Source: a virus
Reading direction: 5' to 3' (one strand)
DNA: 39,376 nt
Virus record (IMG/VR): IMGVR_UViG_3300017946_000001
Location: 1-39,376 of that record
Part shown: piece by piece, positions 14,969 through 21,634 of the stretch
How positions within the stretch are numbered: position 1 is the stretch's first letter
Layout: the number at the start of each line of letters is the position of its first letter
The notes under the pieces: generated by a model
What the model was told of the DNA's origin: nothing
The model's input: only the letters and a program-made list of their open reading frames with translations
The model's database searches: none
Made by a program: the position numbers and the translations under genes

Positions 14969-15125
14969 TAGTGACGTCCTTGTCTATATTCTTTGTTGGT
15001 TCTGGTATGATACTATCTTCGATTGTTTGCGTGCCTGTGCCTTTACAGTTTCCACACTCGCCCATTACCATACCTAGTTTCATAATTTTTTTATTGCCAC
15101 TACAGCTTGTACATCTGCATTTCAT
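14886..15125 (-). CDS. DnaJ-type zinc-knuckle protein
   Basis: The 79-residue protein opens MKCRCTSCSGNKKIMK and continues to ECGNCKGTGTQ. The CxxC and CxxCxGxG pairs match a DnaJ-like zinc ribbon. The remaining 45 residues are polar, charged and probably disordered. It has the strongest ribosome binding site in the window (AAGGAGGT at proper spacing) and a TATAAT box about 30 bp before it, so it appears to lead the packaging operon. Function unknown; small zinc-ribbon proteins of this kind occur beside terminases in other phages. Confidence 0.7.
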   Translation of the reverse strand: MKCRCTSCSGNKKIMKLGMVMGECGNCKGTGTQTIEDSIIPEPTKNIDKDVTNDKQKEEPREVKKTDSKTTSNNAKRKR

Positions 15126-15145
15126 AGTATTAACCTCCTTGTTAT

Positions 15146-15151
15146 ATTATA
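15146..15151 (-). promoter_or_regulatory. -10 box (TATAAT) of the packaging operon
   Basis: A perfect TATAAT on the minus strand lies about 20 bp before the start of the zinc-knuckle gene. The hexamer 17 bp upstream (TACTTT) is a poor -35, which suggests that an activator, perhaps the sigma-region-4 protein, is needed. Confidence 0.4.
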
Positions 15152-15160
15152 GTTTATTAA

Positions 15161-15490
15161 TTATTTACAAAGTATGCCGACTATTCCACCCAAAGCAGCT
15201 ATTAAAAGCGCCATAGTCCATCGATGGTTAATGTCGATGCTTTCTTTTAAAAGGTTAAATTCATTTTTAGATGTTACATTTTCTAAATCTTTTTTAATTA
15301 AATCAAATTTAGCGTCAGTTCTTATTCCTAAATTGGTTAAGTCTTCTCTGGTGACCAAACTCTGTAAATCTTCTTTAGTCGCAACGCCCTCTAATACAGA
15401 GGTCAACGCCTCTGTTTGTGCTTTGGCTTCTGCATCTGTTGCGCCATTAGCCTTTAAATCTAAAAAGTACTGTAATGCTTTATTTGTCAT
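15161..15490 (-). CDS. DUF1640-like coiled-coil membrane protein, paralogue D
   Basis: The 109-residue protein has the family head (ALQYFLDLKANGATDAEAKA) and LEGVATKEDLQSLVTREDL, a central coiled coil, and a C-terminal membrane helix (WTMALLIAALGGIVGIL). It is the only family member on this strand besides paralogue F. Its ATG lies two bases after the stop of the ribbon-helix-helix gene (TAA AG ATG), so the pair is one transcription unit. That arrangement, a small DNA-binding protein then an effector, resembles toxin-antitoxin operons. Whether D is toxic is unknown. Confidence 0.78.
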   Translation of the reverse strand: MTNKALQYFLDLKANGATDAEAKAQTEALTSVLEGVATKEDLQSLVTREDLTNLGIRTDAKFDLIKKDLENVTSKNEFNLLKESIDINHRWTMALLIAALGGIVGILCK

Positions 15491-15492
15491 CT

Positions 15493-15672
15493 TTAACCCC
15501 CTTTTTTGTTATTATCTTCTTTTTTTATTCTTTCTTCCAGCCAAAATCTAGCCAAACTAGATGGCGACATACCCCTTTTACGTGCAAGTACGCTTAATTT
15601 ATTACGCGTTATAGCTGTCAATCTCACGCTTAAAGGAGTTCCTAATAACTCTTTTTCTGTTTTATCCAACAT
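15493..15672 (-). CDS. Ribbon-helix-helix (Arc/CopG-like) DNA-binding protein
   Basis: ATG 15672 to TAA 15493, 59 residues. It reads LGTPLSVRLTAITRNKLSVL followed by ARKRGMSPSSLARFWLEERI, a beta-strand plus two-helix pattern typical of ribbon-helix-helix repressors. These bind inverted repeats as dimers of dimers. An 8-bp inverted repeat lies directly upstream (15692-15718) across the divergent recombination promoter, making that the likely operator. The protein could regulate the recombination operon, its own operon with coiled-coil paralogue D, or both. A phage switch or an antitoxin role are the two main possibilities. Confidence 0.75.
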   Translation of the reverse strand: MLDKTEKELLGTPLSVRLTAITRNKLSVLARKRGMSPSSLARFWLEERIKKEDNNKKGG

Positions 15673-15688
15673 TTTTATAAACTACCTC

Positions 15689-15718
15689 TTGACATTGTAT
15701 CGTTTTGTATTACAATGT
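15689..15718 (+). promoter_or_regulatory. Early promoter with embedded operator
   Basis: TTGACA (15689-15694) and TACAAT (15711-15716) are 16 bp apart, the strongest promoter match in the window. A perfect inverted repeat, ACATTGTA (15692-15699) and TACAATGT (15711-15718), covers the -35 end and the -10 box. Binding by the adjacent ribbon-helix-helix protein would shut the promoter. Confidence 0.75.
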
Positions 15719-15765
15719 AGTTATTATTGCACAAAAACATAAAAATTACAAGAAGGAGAATAATA

Positions 15766-15960
15766 ATGCCAAAACATACCATACTTACTTCTTATTACTG
15801 TGCGCCGATCCCGCAACGCCAATTTGATTGGACCGCAGTACTCGACGGTTACGACGGGGCAGAAGATGCGGTACTAAAATATAACTGTTGCGGAAATGGT
15901 GCTACTGAATTAGAAGCAATACAAGATTTATTCGATAGATTAGAACTACTAGGAGAATAA
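15766..15960 (+). CDS. Small first gene of the recombination operon, unknown function
   Basis: The 64-residue protein begins MPKHTILTSYYCAPIPQRQF and contains WTAVLDGYDGAEDAVLKYNC, ending in an acidic helix (EAIQDLFDRLELLGE). ATG 15766 is preferred because AGAAGGAG lies ten bases upstream; a longer frame from 15727 begins without one. It is followed after two bases by the RecE-like gene. Similar small proteins with this Tyr/Cys-rich plan occur upstream of recombination genes in other phages, but I know of no function. Confidence 0.7.
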   Translation: MPKHTILTSYYCAPIPQRQFDWTAVLDGYDGAEDAVLKYNCCGNGATELEAIQDLFDRLELLGE

Positions 15961-15962
15961 TA

Positions 15963-16826
15963 ATGATAAACGGTATATACGACAATTTAGATATTAACGA
16001 ATATCACGCAGACAATAGTATTAGCTCAACTGGTATCAATTTGATACTAGATTGTCCTAAACGGTATTACTATGAATATCACGTAAAACGTACAGAGTTA
16101 GACGAAAAAGAATTAAAGAAACAAGCTGAAAAATATAAGCTAGGACGTGCTGTTCATACACTTGTATTGGAGCCTAAAAAATTCGATAATACCTTTTATT
16201 GTATGACAGAATCAGTGAATTTATCTACAAAGATTGGTAAAGAAATTTACGCACAAGCTGAAATTGCAGCTAACGGCAGAGATATTTTAAGAACTGGTGA
16301 ATGGGAAGACATCAAAGACATGGCTAACGTTATATCTGCTCATCCTATCTGGAATGAACTTAAAGACGGTAAAGTTGAGCAATCTATATTTTGGGAAGGT
16401 GGCACATTTGATACACCACTTAGATCAAGACCAGATATTTTTAATGATAAATTAATAATCGACCTTAAAACTACTGATTCGATTAAAGCATTTTCAAATT
16501 CTATTTATCAGTATGGCTATCATAGACAAGCAGCTATGCAGATAGATGCATTAAAACAATTAGATGGTAAAAAAAGATTCTTTGCCTTTTTCGTAGTTGA
16601 GAAAAAACCGCCTTATTTAACAGCGTGCTTTACTTTAGACGAAGGCTCATTAGCACAAGGCAGACTAGAATACTTAGATGGTGCAGCTTTATATACCGAA
16701 TGTGTAAGGTATAAAGAATGGCCTGGGTATGAAGAAAAATTCCAATTAATATCATTACCTAATTGGGCAAAAATGAAAGAATTAGATAATCAAGCAGGAG
16801 GATTAAAATGCTTAGCTCAAATGTAA
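15963..16826 (+). CDS. RecE-like PD-(D/E)XK exonuclease
   Basis: The 287-residue protein matches the PDDEXK domain of exodeoxyribonuclease VIII (RecE): SISSTGINLILDCPKRYYYE near the start, GRAVHTLVLEP, then RSRPDIFNDKLIIDLKTT carrying the catalytic Asp and the D-x-K pair, and YGYHRQAAMQ. Such nucleases resect one strand of linear double-stranded DNA and load the partner annealase. The length equals the compact C-terminal RecE domain. Its end overlaps the Bet/RecT gene by 19 bases. The pair would recircularise or repair phage genomes by annealing, important for a circular replicon with packaged linear DNA. Confidence 0.9.
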   Translation: MINGIYDNLDINEYHADNSISSTGINLILDCPKRYYYEYHVKRTELDEKELKKQAEKYKLGRAVHTLVLEPKKFDNTFYCMTESVNLSTKIGKEIYAQAEIAANGRDILRTGEWEDIKDMANVISAHPIWNELKDGKVEQSIFWEGGTFDTPLRSRPDIFNDKLIIDLKTTDSIKAFSNSIYQYGYHRQAAMQIDALKQLDGKKRFFAFFVVEKKPPYLTACFTLDEGSLAQGRLEYLDGAALYTECVRYKEWPGYEEKFQLISLPNWAKMKELDNQAGGLKCLAQM

Positions 16827-17710
16827 AGCCAATTAAACCAAAACAAACGTTAACAGAACTTTTAGCGGATACTGATAGCAATATCTATTACACCCTTAAA
16901 AATTCGATTTACCCTGGGGCTAAAGATGAATCTATAGGAATGGTTTTAGCATACTGTAACGCTAAAAAGTATGATCCGATTGCTAAACCTGTTCATATTG
17001 TGCCTATGAGTGTAAAAAACAGTCAAACTGGCAGTTATGAATATAGGGATGTCCTTATGCCTGGGATTGCATCATATCGTATTGACGCTGATAGAACTGG
17101 CCTATATTTAGGGATTAGCGAACCTGAGTACGGTCCAACGATAACAGAAACGATAGGAACAATGGAAATATCTTATCCTGAATGGTGTAAGATGACTGTA
17201 GAAAAATATAACCCTACTAGTGGTAAGAGTTCTTTCTTTTCTGCTAAAGAGTATTGGAAAGAAAACTATGCAACCAGAGGAAAAAATGAAATAACCCCTA
17301 ATGCTATGTGGGCAAAAAGACCTTTTGGACAAATAGCCAAATGTACAGAAGCTCAAGCACTTAGAAAAGCCTTTTCAGATGTTCTTGGTGTGCATCCAAC
17401 CTTTGAAGAAATGGAAGGCAAAGAGCCGAAAGATATTGTTAGTGTTGTAGATCTAGTTGATGTTGGCGCTACCATTACTGCCGAACAATTAGAAATTGTT
17501 AAAAGCAAAATAATATTGTCGGATAGCGAAGAAATAGCGTTATGTAATTATCTAAAAATTAATAGTTTAGATCATATGCTAGCCAAAGATTTTGCTGACG
17601 TCATAAGGCAGCTTGATAAAAAAATTAATAGGCAACAAAAGATTAATAGTTTGCCTATTAACAAAGTGTTTGAAGAAATCAGTACAAATGACTTGCAAGA
17701 GGCAAATTAA
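16808..17710 (+). CDS. bet: Bet/RecT-type single-strand annealing protein
   Basis: The 300-residue protein matches the phage Bet family: YCNAKKYDPIAKPVHIVPMS, then QTGSYEYRDVLMPGIASYRI, EYGPTITETIG, YPEWCKMTVEKYNP and KRPFGQIAKCTEAQALRKAF. Bet/RecT proteins form rings or filaments on single strands made by the exonuclease and anneal them. The last 90 residues (from EGKEPKDIVSVVDLV) are less conserved, with a C-terminal helical domain that may bind host factors such as SSB. A GAGGATTAAA ribosome binding site lies within the end of the exonuclease gene. It is the last gene of the operon and is followed by hairpins and a strong terminator. Confidence 0.92.
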   Translation: MLSSNVKPIKPKQTLTELLADTDSNIYYTLKNSIYPGAKDESIGMVLAYCNAKKYDPIAKPVHIVPMSVKNSQTGSYEYRDVLMPGIASYRIDADRTGLYLGISEPEYGPTITETIGTMEISYPEWCKMTVEKYNPTSGKSSFFSAKEYWKENYATRGKNEITPNAMWAKRPFGQIAKCTEAQALRKAFSDVLGVHPTFEEMEGKEPKDIVSVVDLVDVGATITAEQLEIVKSKIILSDSEEIALCNYLKINSLDHMLAKDFADVIRQLDKKINRQQKINSLPINKVFEEISTNDLQEAN

Positions 17711-17745
17711 AATATTACTATTACCCTGCATTTTTTTATTCTTAG

Positions 17746-17816
17746 ATCTGTTAGTGATTTGAAAGACCGCTAACAGATTACTCCTGGCCTAAAGGAGCTT
17801 CTAGAACTCCTTTAGG
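17746..17816 (+). other. Two consecutive hairpins in the Bet 3' region
   Basis: ATCTGTTAG (17746-17754) pairs with CTAACAGAT (17770-17778). CCTAAAGGAG (17788-17797) pairs with CTCCTTTAGG (17807-17816), and the second loop contains the palindrome TTCTAGAA. Neither hairpin has a T run. They lie between the Bet stop and the terminator and may form a structured 3' untranslated RNA. Confidence 0.45.
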
Positions 17817-17863
17817 TTAGCTCAACGGGAATATCCTAAATTGTTAATTAATCATGGCTGATG

Positions 17864-17911
17864 TTTAGCCCTTACGGTCCTCCCTGGGTTTCCGTAAGGG
17901 CTAAATTTTTT
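17864..17911 (+). terminator. Strong Rho-independent terminator of the recombination operon
   Basis: TTTAGCCCTTACGG (17864-17877) and CCGTAAGGGCTAAA (17892-17905) form a perfect 14-bp stem with a 14-base loop, followed by six T residues. The A-rich opposite side makes it potentially bidirectional, ending the convergent 17919-18644 gene too. Confidence 0.92.
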
Positions 17912-17918
17912 ATGTCTA

Positions 17919-18644
17919 TTAATGCCTACTTCTTTGTTGCTCTAAGATTTTTCTAAGATACGCTCCCTTGTTTTTTATTTGGATCCCTTTTTTCTTTTCG
18001 TGTTCCCTCATAGCTACAATAATTTCAGTTAGTGCAGTAAACCCAAACTCGTTAACCCACCTCTCTACCGATTTCTTATTTACCTGCATCATCAACAAAT
18101 CATTTTTTATATCAATTTGTTGCTCTTCTATCATATGATAGTTTGTAGTAGTTAATGATTGTGTTAAATGATTATGGGTGGTCTCTCTAGGTACACCCCC
18201 CCTGGTCTCTCTGGGTACAGCCCCCCTAGTCTCTGCGACTATAGGTGAAGAATTATCCACAGGGTTATCCACTGAAATTGGCATGTTATCCACATAGTTA
18301 TCCACAGCGTCAGTATAAGTAGGCATTTGAATAGCTACATGCCTTGGTAGTAGTGACAGGTTAATTTTATATTCGTTAGCTTTATGCATTTGACTGTTGC
18401 CTTGCTTTATTAAAACTATCCGTTTTTTATCTAACAAAGCTTTTATAGTTCGTTGAATAGTACTCTTAGAAAACTTAAGTTCAGCAACTAGAGTGTTAAG
18501 GCCAGGATAAATATTAGTTCCGTCCTCGCTGGCATATAAGGCCATCCTGGCGTAAACAGCAGTCTCAATTCCTGTTAGTCGATACTTCCCGTTAGAACCC
18601 TTGGCCTGGTCACGAAACGCGGCCAGCATTAACATAAAACACAT
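17919..18644 (-). CDS. Winged-helix replication initiator-like protein with internal origin-like repeats
   Basis: The 241-residue protein has an N-terminal winged helix (IETAVYARMALYASEDG, then LVAELKFSKSTIQRTIKALL and a wing at KKRIVLIKQGN). A low-complexity linker (about 105-160) and a C-terminal helical domain ending KNKGAYLRKILEQQ follow. This plan resembles phage O-type or plasmid initiators, which bind the origin and load host helicase. The linker codons contain four DnaA-box-like sequences and a 24-bp repeat, giving VDN four times and then RETRG/VPRE repeats. An internal origin is the pattern of lambda O. ATG 18644 has GGGAG eight bases upstream. Assignment as initiator is inferred; a transcription factor is possible. 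Confidence 0.6.
   Translation of the reverse strand: MCFMLMLAAFRDQAKGSNGKYRLTGIETAVYARMALYASEDGTNIYPGLNTLVAELKFSKSTIQRTIKALLDKKRIVLIKQGNSQMHKANEYKINLSLLPRHVAIQMPTYTDAVDNYVDNMPISVDNPVDNSSPIVAETRGAVPRETRGGVPRETTHNHLTQSLTTTNYHMIEEQQIDIKNDLLMMQVNKKSVERWVNEFGFTALTEIIVAMREHEKKKGIQIKNKGAYLRKILEQQRSRH
18180..18234. repeat. 24-bp direct repeat inside the initiator-like gene
   Basis: Two full copies (18180-18203, 18204-18227) beginning GGTCTCTCTRGGTACA and a partial third encode the repeated peptide around RETRGxVPRE. They lie just beside the DnaA-box cluster and could be initiator binding sites (iterons). Confidence 0.65.
18253..18306. other. Candidate replication origin: four DnaA-box-like sites
   Basis: TTATCCACA occurs at 18253-18261, 18286-18294 and 18298-18306, with TTATCCACT at 18265-18273, all in the same orientation. 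Start-to-start distances are 12, 21 and 12 bp. TTATCCACA is the consensus high-affinity DnaA box. The cluster lies within the coding sequence of the initiator-like protein. A functional origin is inferred; no AT-rich unwinding element was delimited. Confidence 0.6.
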
Positions 18645-18679
18645 GTAATTTACTCCCTGTAAATAATTGGCGTTTGGTT

Positions 18680-18708
18680 TGACTTTAGTGGTTAATCGGC
18701 TGATACTT
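18680..18708 (+). promoter_or_regulatory. Promoter of a short divergent transcript
   Basis: TTGACT and GATACT are 17 bp apart on the plus strand. The only downstream feature before a terminator is about 50 bases of non-coding DNA. Confidence 0.45.
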
Positions 18709-18714
18709 TCCCTT

Positions 18715-18769
18715 TATCCATGCAAAATAATTGTGCCCTAGGAACACAACTCCGCCTAGGGCGTTTTTA
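18715..18769 (+). ncRNA. Candidate small RNA of about 55 nt
   Basis: Between the promoter at 18680-18708 and a terminator hairpin (GCCCTAGG 18735-18742, CCTAGGGC 18755-18762, T run 18764-18768) there is no reading frame of note. The unit is antisense to the leader region of the initiator-like gene. The position recalls the lambda OOP RNA beside gene O, but no sequence similarity is claimed. Confidence 0.4.
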
Positions 18770-18799
18770 TATTAAACTCTGTACTCTTAAAGCCGTCAA

Positions 18800-19855
18800 T
18801 TATTGAGATGATGGCCTAGCTCTTAACACTGATGGGTTACTATAAGAATAGACTACTGCATCTGCATCATAGATTGTCACTGATTGTCCAGAAGAAGGGG
18901 TAGTAGTAGTTTCTGTAGATGATGGGCTAAGAGTTAAAGGAAAAATCACATCAGTTAAATTTTGTTCTTGTCGTCTAAGATGTGCTGAACAATGATATAA
19001 TAATTCTGGATGTTCATGATGCTTATGATGCTGTTTAAATTTAGCCAATGCTTTAATCACTAACATTTTTTCTCTAACTTCTCTAGGTAATGATGTTAAT
19101 GAGGTAGCACTAAGAGATATTGGAATAGCATCGGTATGTTGACGAGGTAATAACGGCGTATCTTCACAATTAAATTTAGTTTGATTTTTAAACGACCATA
19201 GTAAAGATTTTTCTAGATCAATGGTAGATCCATATTTTGATAATGCTTGTGATCTCTGAATAGTTTTACGCAATTTCTTTTGTAATAATTCTTGTTGCTC
19301 TAAAAACACTTCTAAATCCGCATCGTAAATTAAAGCATCTAGCATACGTTTCCAATCATGAGGGTGTGAACCGAAATCATGTAGCGGTGATCTCCTAAAA
19401 TTTCTAATACAAAACTCTATTACTTTTCTAATGGTATCACCTGTTATGTTATAACCTTGATTCTTAAATGCCTCTATTAACTCTTCTTCTCTTTGTTTAG
19501 TTAAATAAAAATCAGGATCGCCATATTTAAAATAACAAAATGCTTTGGTCATCATACGTGAACAAAATCCAGTAATACTTCCGCCTGATGTTATAGCTGC
19601 ATATAGTGTAACCAATGATTGAAAACTATTTGGAATGCCTAATGCTGTAATAATACCATTTAAAAATTGAAAGAAAGGCGCGCTTTGATAAAACAAAATA
19701 CCACCTGCTATACAGCCAACAGATGTAAGAATGACTCTAAATGTACTTCTAGTCGGATGTTTTCCTGTTAAAACCGCCCCCAATTCCTCTTTTAAAAAAA
19801 GAAAAGGGAATAACAGTAGATTTATAAGTTGTGCATTTAATAAATAATTTGTCAT
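18800..19855 (-). CDS. Membrane protein of unknown function, effector candidate
   Basis: The 351-residue protein has two to three hydrophobic segments near its N-terminus (about 4-22, 40-62, 78-100, including VGCIAGGILFYQ and Gly-rich SGGSITG). A long charged helical body follows (LEVFLEQQELLQKKLRKTIQ), then a His-rich patch (KQHHKHHEHPELLYHC) and a polar Ser/Thr tail. I recognise no family. The architecture (hydrophobic hairpins, large charged domain, disordered polar C-terminus) is common in secreted effectors of intracellular gammaproteobacteria. It forms an operon with the CaaX protein directly upstream (6-bp gap). It is clearly not a standard phage gene and is probably cargo; immunity or superinfection exclusion is an alternative role. 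Confidence 0.5.
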   Translation of the reverse strand: MTNYLLNAQLINLLLFPFLFLKEELGAVLTGKHPTRSTFRVILTSVGCIAGGILFYQSAPFFQFLNGIITALGIPNSFQSLVTLYAAITSGGSITGFCSRMMTKAFCYFKYGDPDFYLTKQREEELIEAFKNQGYNITGDTIRKVIEFCIRNFRRSPLHDFGSHPHDWKRMLDALIYDADLEVFLEQQELLQKKLRKTIQRSQALSKYGSTIDLEKSLLWSFKNQTKFNCEDTPLLPRQHTDAIPISLSATSLTSLPREVREKMLVIKALAKFKQHHKHHEHPELLYHCSAHLRRQEQNLTDVIFPLTLSPSSTETTTTPSSGQSVTIYDADAVVYSYSNPSVLRARPSSQ

Positions 19856-19861
19856 AAAACC

Positions 19862-20392
19862 TTAAAGTATTGTGCATCTGTTTTTAGGCGGTCTTGGTGT
19901 ATCTTTATGCACCGTAACTGGAGGCAACTCTAATACTGACATTATTTGTGGAGTTGCTGGAGGCGCAAACGTACCACTAGTTGGATGTCTAGTAGTTGGA
20001 GCTTGTGGGCTGGTAGATGGTTGTAATAAATCAAACGTTCCAGATGGATGTATTTGAAAATGTAATCTACGGTTAGCCACAGGACGTGCAGTCCATCTAC
20101 AATTTGCCTTATAATATGGCTCTGTACTATCAATCCTCTCTATAAAAAACACTCGTCCCTGATGAGGTGGTGCTCCCATATCTCTAAGAAAAGCAGAATA
20201 GGAATGGCACCAATCTTCACAAACTTTTGCTCCAATTGCGCCAAAATCTTTGTATGAGGGGTTGTTCGAATTGTAACAGCGATCTCTTATTTCCAACCAT
20301 TCTTGATACGCTGGCGTAATAATAACATCCATAACGCTATTAGCTTCGTCATCTGCACTGCTACCGCTAGATCTGGGTTCTCCAGTATACAT
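19862..20392 (-). CDS. Phage DNA-binding-like domain fused to a Pro-rich tail ending in a CaaX box
   Basis: Residues about 27-110 carry a pattern found in phage HNH/AP2-associated proteins: AYQEWLEIRDRCYNSNNPSY, then VCEDW, FLRDMGAPP and ERIDSTEPYYKANCRWTARP followed by VANRR. The rest (about 112-176) is Pro/Thr rich and ends KNRCTIL. C-T-I-L fits the eukaryotic CaaX prenylation signal, with a final Leu favouring geranylgeranylation. Some Legionella effectors are lipidated by host enzymes in this way. In a bacterium the motif would do nothing, so it may be chance, or this protein may work inside a eukaryotic cell. AGAGGAG precedes ATG 20392. It is the first gene of the cargo operon. Confidence 0.55.
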   Translation of the reverse strand: MYTGEPRSSGSSADDEANSVMDVIITPAYQEWLEIRDRCYNSNNPSYKDFGAIGAKVCEDWCHSYSAFLRDMGAPPHQGRVFFIERIDSTEPYYKANCRWTARPVANRRLHFQIHPSGTFDLLQPSTSPQAPTTRHPTSGTFAPPATPQIMSVLELPPVTVHKDTPRPPKNRCTIL

Positions 20393-20471
20393 CGTACAGC
20401 TCTCCTCTTTTTTTATATTTTCAAGAAAGTATAGCGTAAATATGCTGACAAGTTAGCAATCTACCGCAAGC

Positions 20472-20488
20472 TGTTCAAATTTTGAACA
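20472..20488. promoter_or_regulatory. 17-bp palindrome TGTTCAAATTTTGAACA (operator candidate)
   Basis: A perfect 8-bp inverted repeat around T in the divergent gap between the cargo operon (minus) and parA (plus). It differs from the 4721-4737 palindrome at only two symmetric positions. On the minus strand it contains TTGAAC, 17 bp from TAACTT, so it could cover a cargo-operon promoter. Confidence 0.55.
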
Positions 20489-20525
20489 AACGAGGAAACC
20501 TCGGAAATTTCAGCAAACAGTTATC

Positions 20526-20560
20526 TTATCCACAGGGTTATTAAAAGATTTTGTGGATAA
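20526..20560. other. Pair of inverted DnaA-box-like sites upstream of parA
   Basis: TTATCCACA (20526-20534) and its reverse complement TGTGGATAA (20552-20560) face each other with 17 bp between, followed by a very AT-rich stretch (20561-20650). Together with the repeat-bearing gene downstream of parA this could be a second, plasmid-type origin. They may instead let DnaA regulate parA. Confidence 0.5.
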
Positions 20561-20659
20561 GTTTATTTACAAGAGTGTATTTACTTTTAATTATTTTTAT
20601 CTTACGTTAATACTTATAATAATCATATAAATTTTAAAAACATATAAGGTGGAGTAAAA

Positions 20660-21631
20660 ATGAGTAACGGTACATTGTGTTTATCACAAATTAGTAAATT
20701 AGTTGGGATGCATGGGGCATGTTTGCATGAAAGAGCAAAAGCTAGAAGAACTAAGACTCAAAAACTGTCAAGGGGGGGGCAATACAAGATTTTATTAACG
20801 CCCGAACAAATAAAAAAAATAATACACGATCGATTTAATCCTTTAAGCGGGAAAGTAATTTATATAGGAAATTTAAAAGGTGGGGTGGGAAAAACTACGT
20901 TAGCATATTTAACAATAGAGGTGCTATCCACACTAGGTTTAAAAACTTGTGCTATTGATTTAGATATTCAAGCAAATTTAACCAGACAATTTGATGGCAT
21001 AAAAGCAAACCCTCCAGTATTTGCGGACTTGGTAGATAAAAAACTTAAAATAGAAGATATAATAATTAAATTAAGTCCTACTTTAGATATTATACCATCT
21101 TCGTTGAAAAATGGTTTAATTCAAAAAACGCTATCCCACGAAACCCCGAAACATTATTTAACGTGGTTTAATTCATTATGCCTTTCATATTTACGATCTA
21201 AATATGATGTTATTGTCGTAGATACTCCACCCAGTTTAACCACTCTAAACTCAGTATTTTGTTTGTGTTTACAAAGCACTGATAATTTATTGATTCCTGC
21301 TTGTGCCGATGAGTTTTCTATAATGGGCATAGAAATGTTTTTAGAAGACGTAAAAACTATCCGTGAATCTTATAAAACCAATTCAGAACCAAAAACAAGC
21401 ATACTCATAAATAAATTCTTTCAGAATCAAACTAACAACATAGAAATGTTTGCCAAAATAAGCAAAGCATATCCTAACTTGTTATCTAAAAATGTAATTA
21501 AAGACTGCGCAAAAATAAGAGAAACAACTACCGATAAAAAACATATAGGAGACGCAACCAGAAAATCAGAGCTTTTTGATGTTCTTGTTACATTATTAAA
21601 CGAGTTTAATATTTTAAAAAAAGTGAAATAA
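20660..21631 (+). CDS. parA: ParA-family partition ATPase with N-terminal DNA-binding domain
   Basis: The 323-residue protein has a deviant Walker A, KGGVGKTT, at residues 73-80, the LDIQANLT A' motif, and VIVVDTPPS as Walker B. These are the hallmarks of ParA/MinD ATPases that move plasmids along the nucleoid. The first 60 residues form a likely helix-turn-helix (LSQISKLVGMHGACLHERAK), as in the larger plasmid ParAs that also repress their own operon. A GGTGGAG site precedes ATG 20660, and a TATAAT box lies at 20615-20620. The partner gene follows after three bases. It gives the main evidence that this phage can persist as a plasmid. Confidence 0.9.
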   Translation: MSNGTLCLSQISKLVGMHGACLHERAKARRTKTQKLSRGGQYKILLTPEQIKKIIHDRFNPLSGKVIYIGNLKGGVGKTTLAYLTIEVLSTLGLKTCAIDLDIQANLTRQFDGIKANPPVFADLVDKKLKIEDIIIKLSPTLDIIPSSLKNGLIQKTLSHETPKHYLTWFNSLCLSYLRSKYDVIVVDTPPSLTTLNSVFCLCLQSTDNLLIPACADEFSIMGIEMFLEDVKTIRESYKTNSEPKTSILINKFFQNQTNNIEMFAKISKAYPNLLSKNVIKDCAKIRETTTDKKHIGDATRKSELFDVLVTLLNEFNILKKVK

Positions 21632-21634
21632 ATA

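Noticed and set aside
15506-15742. Plus-strand frame of 78 residues
   Set aside because: It is antisense to the ribbon-helix-helix gene and its promoter, with no ribosome binding site.
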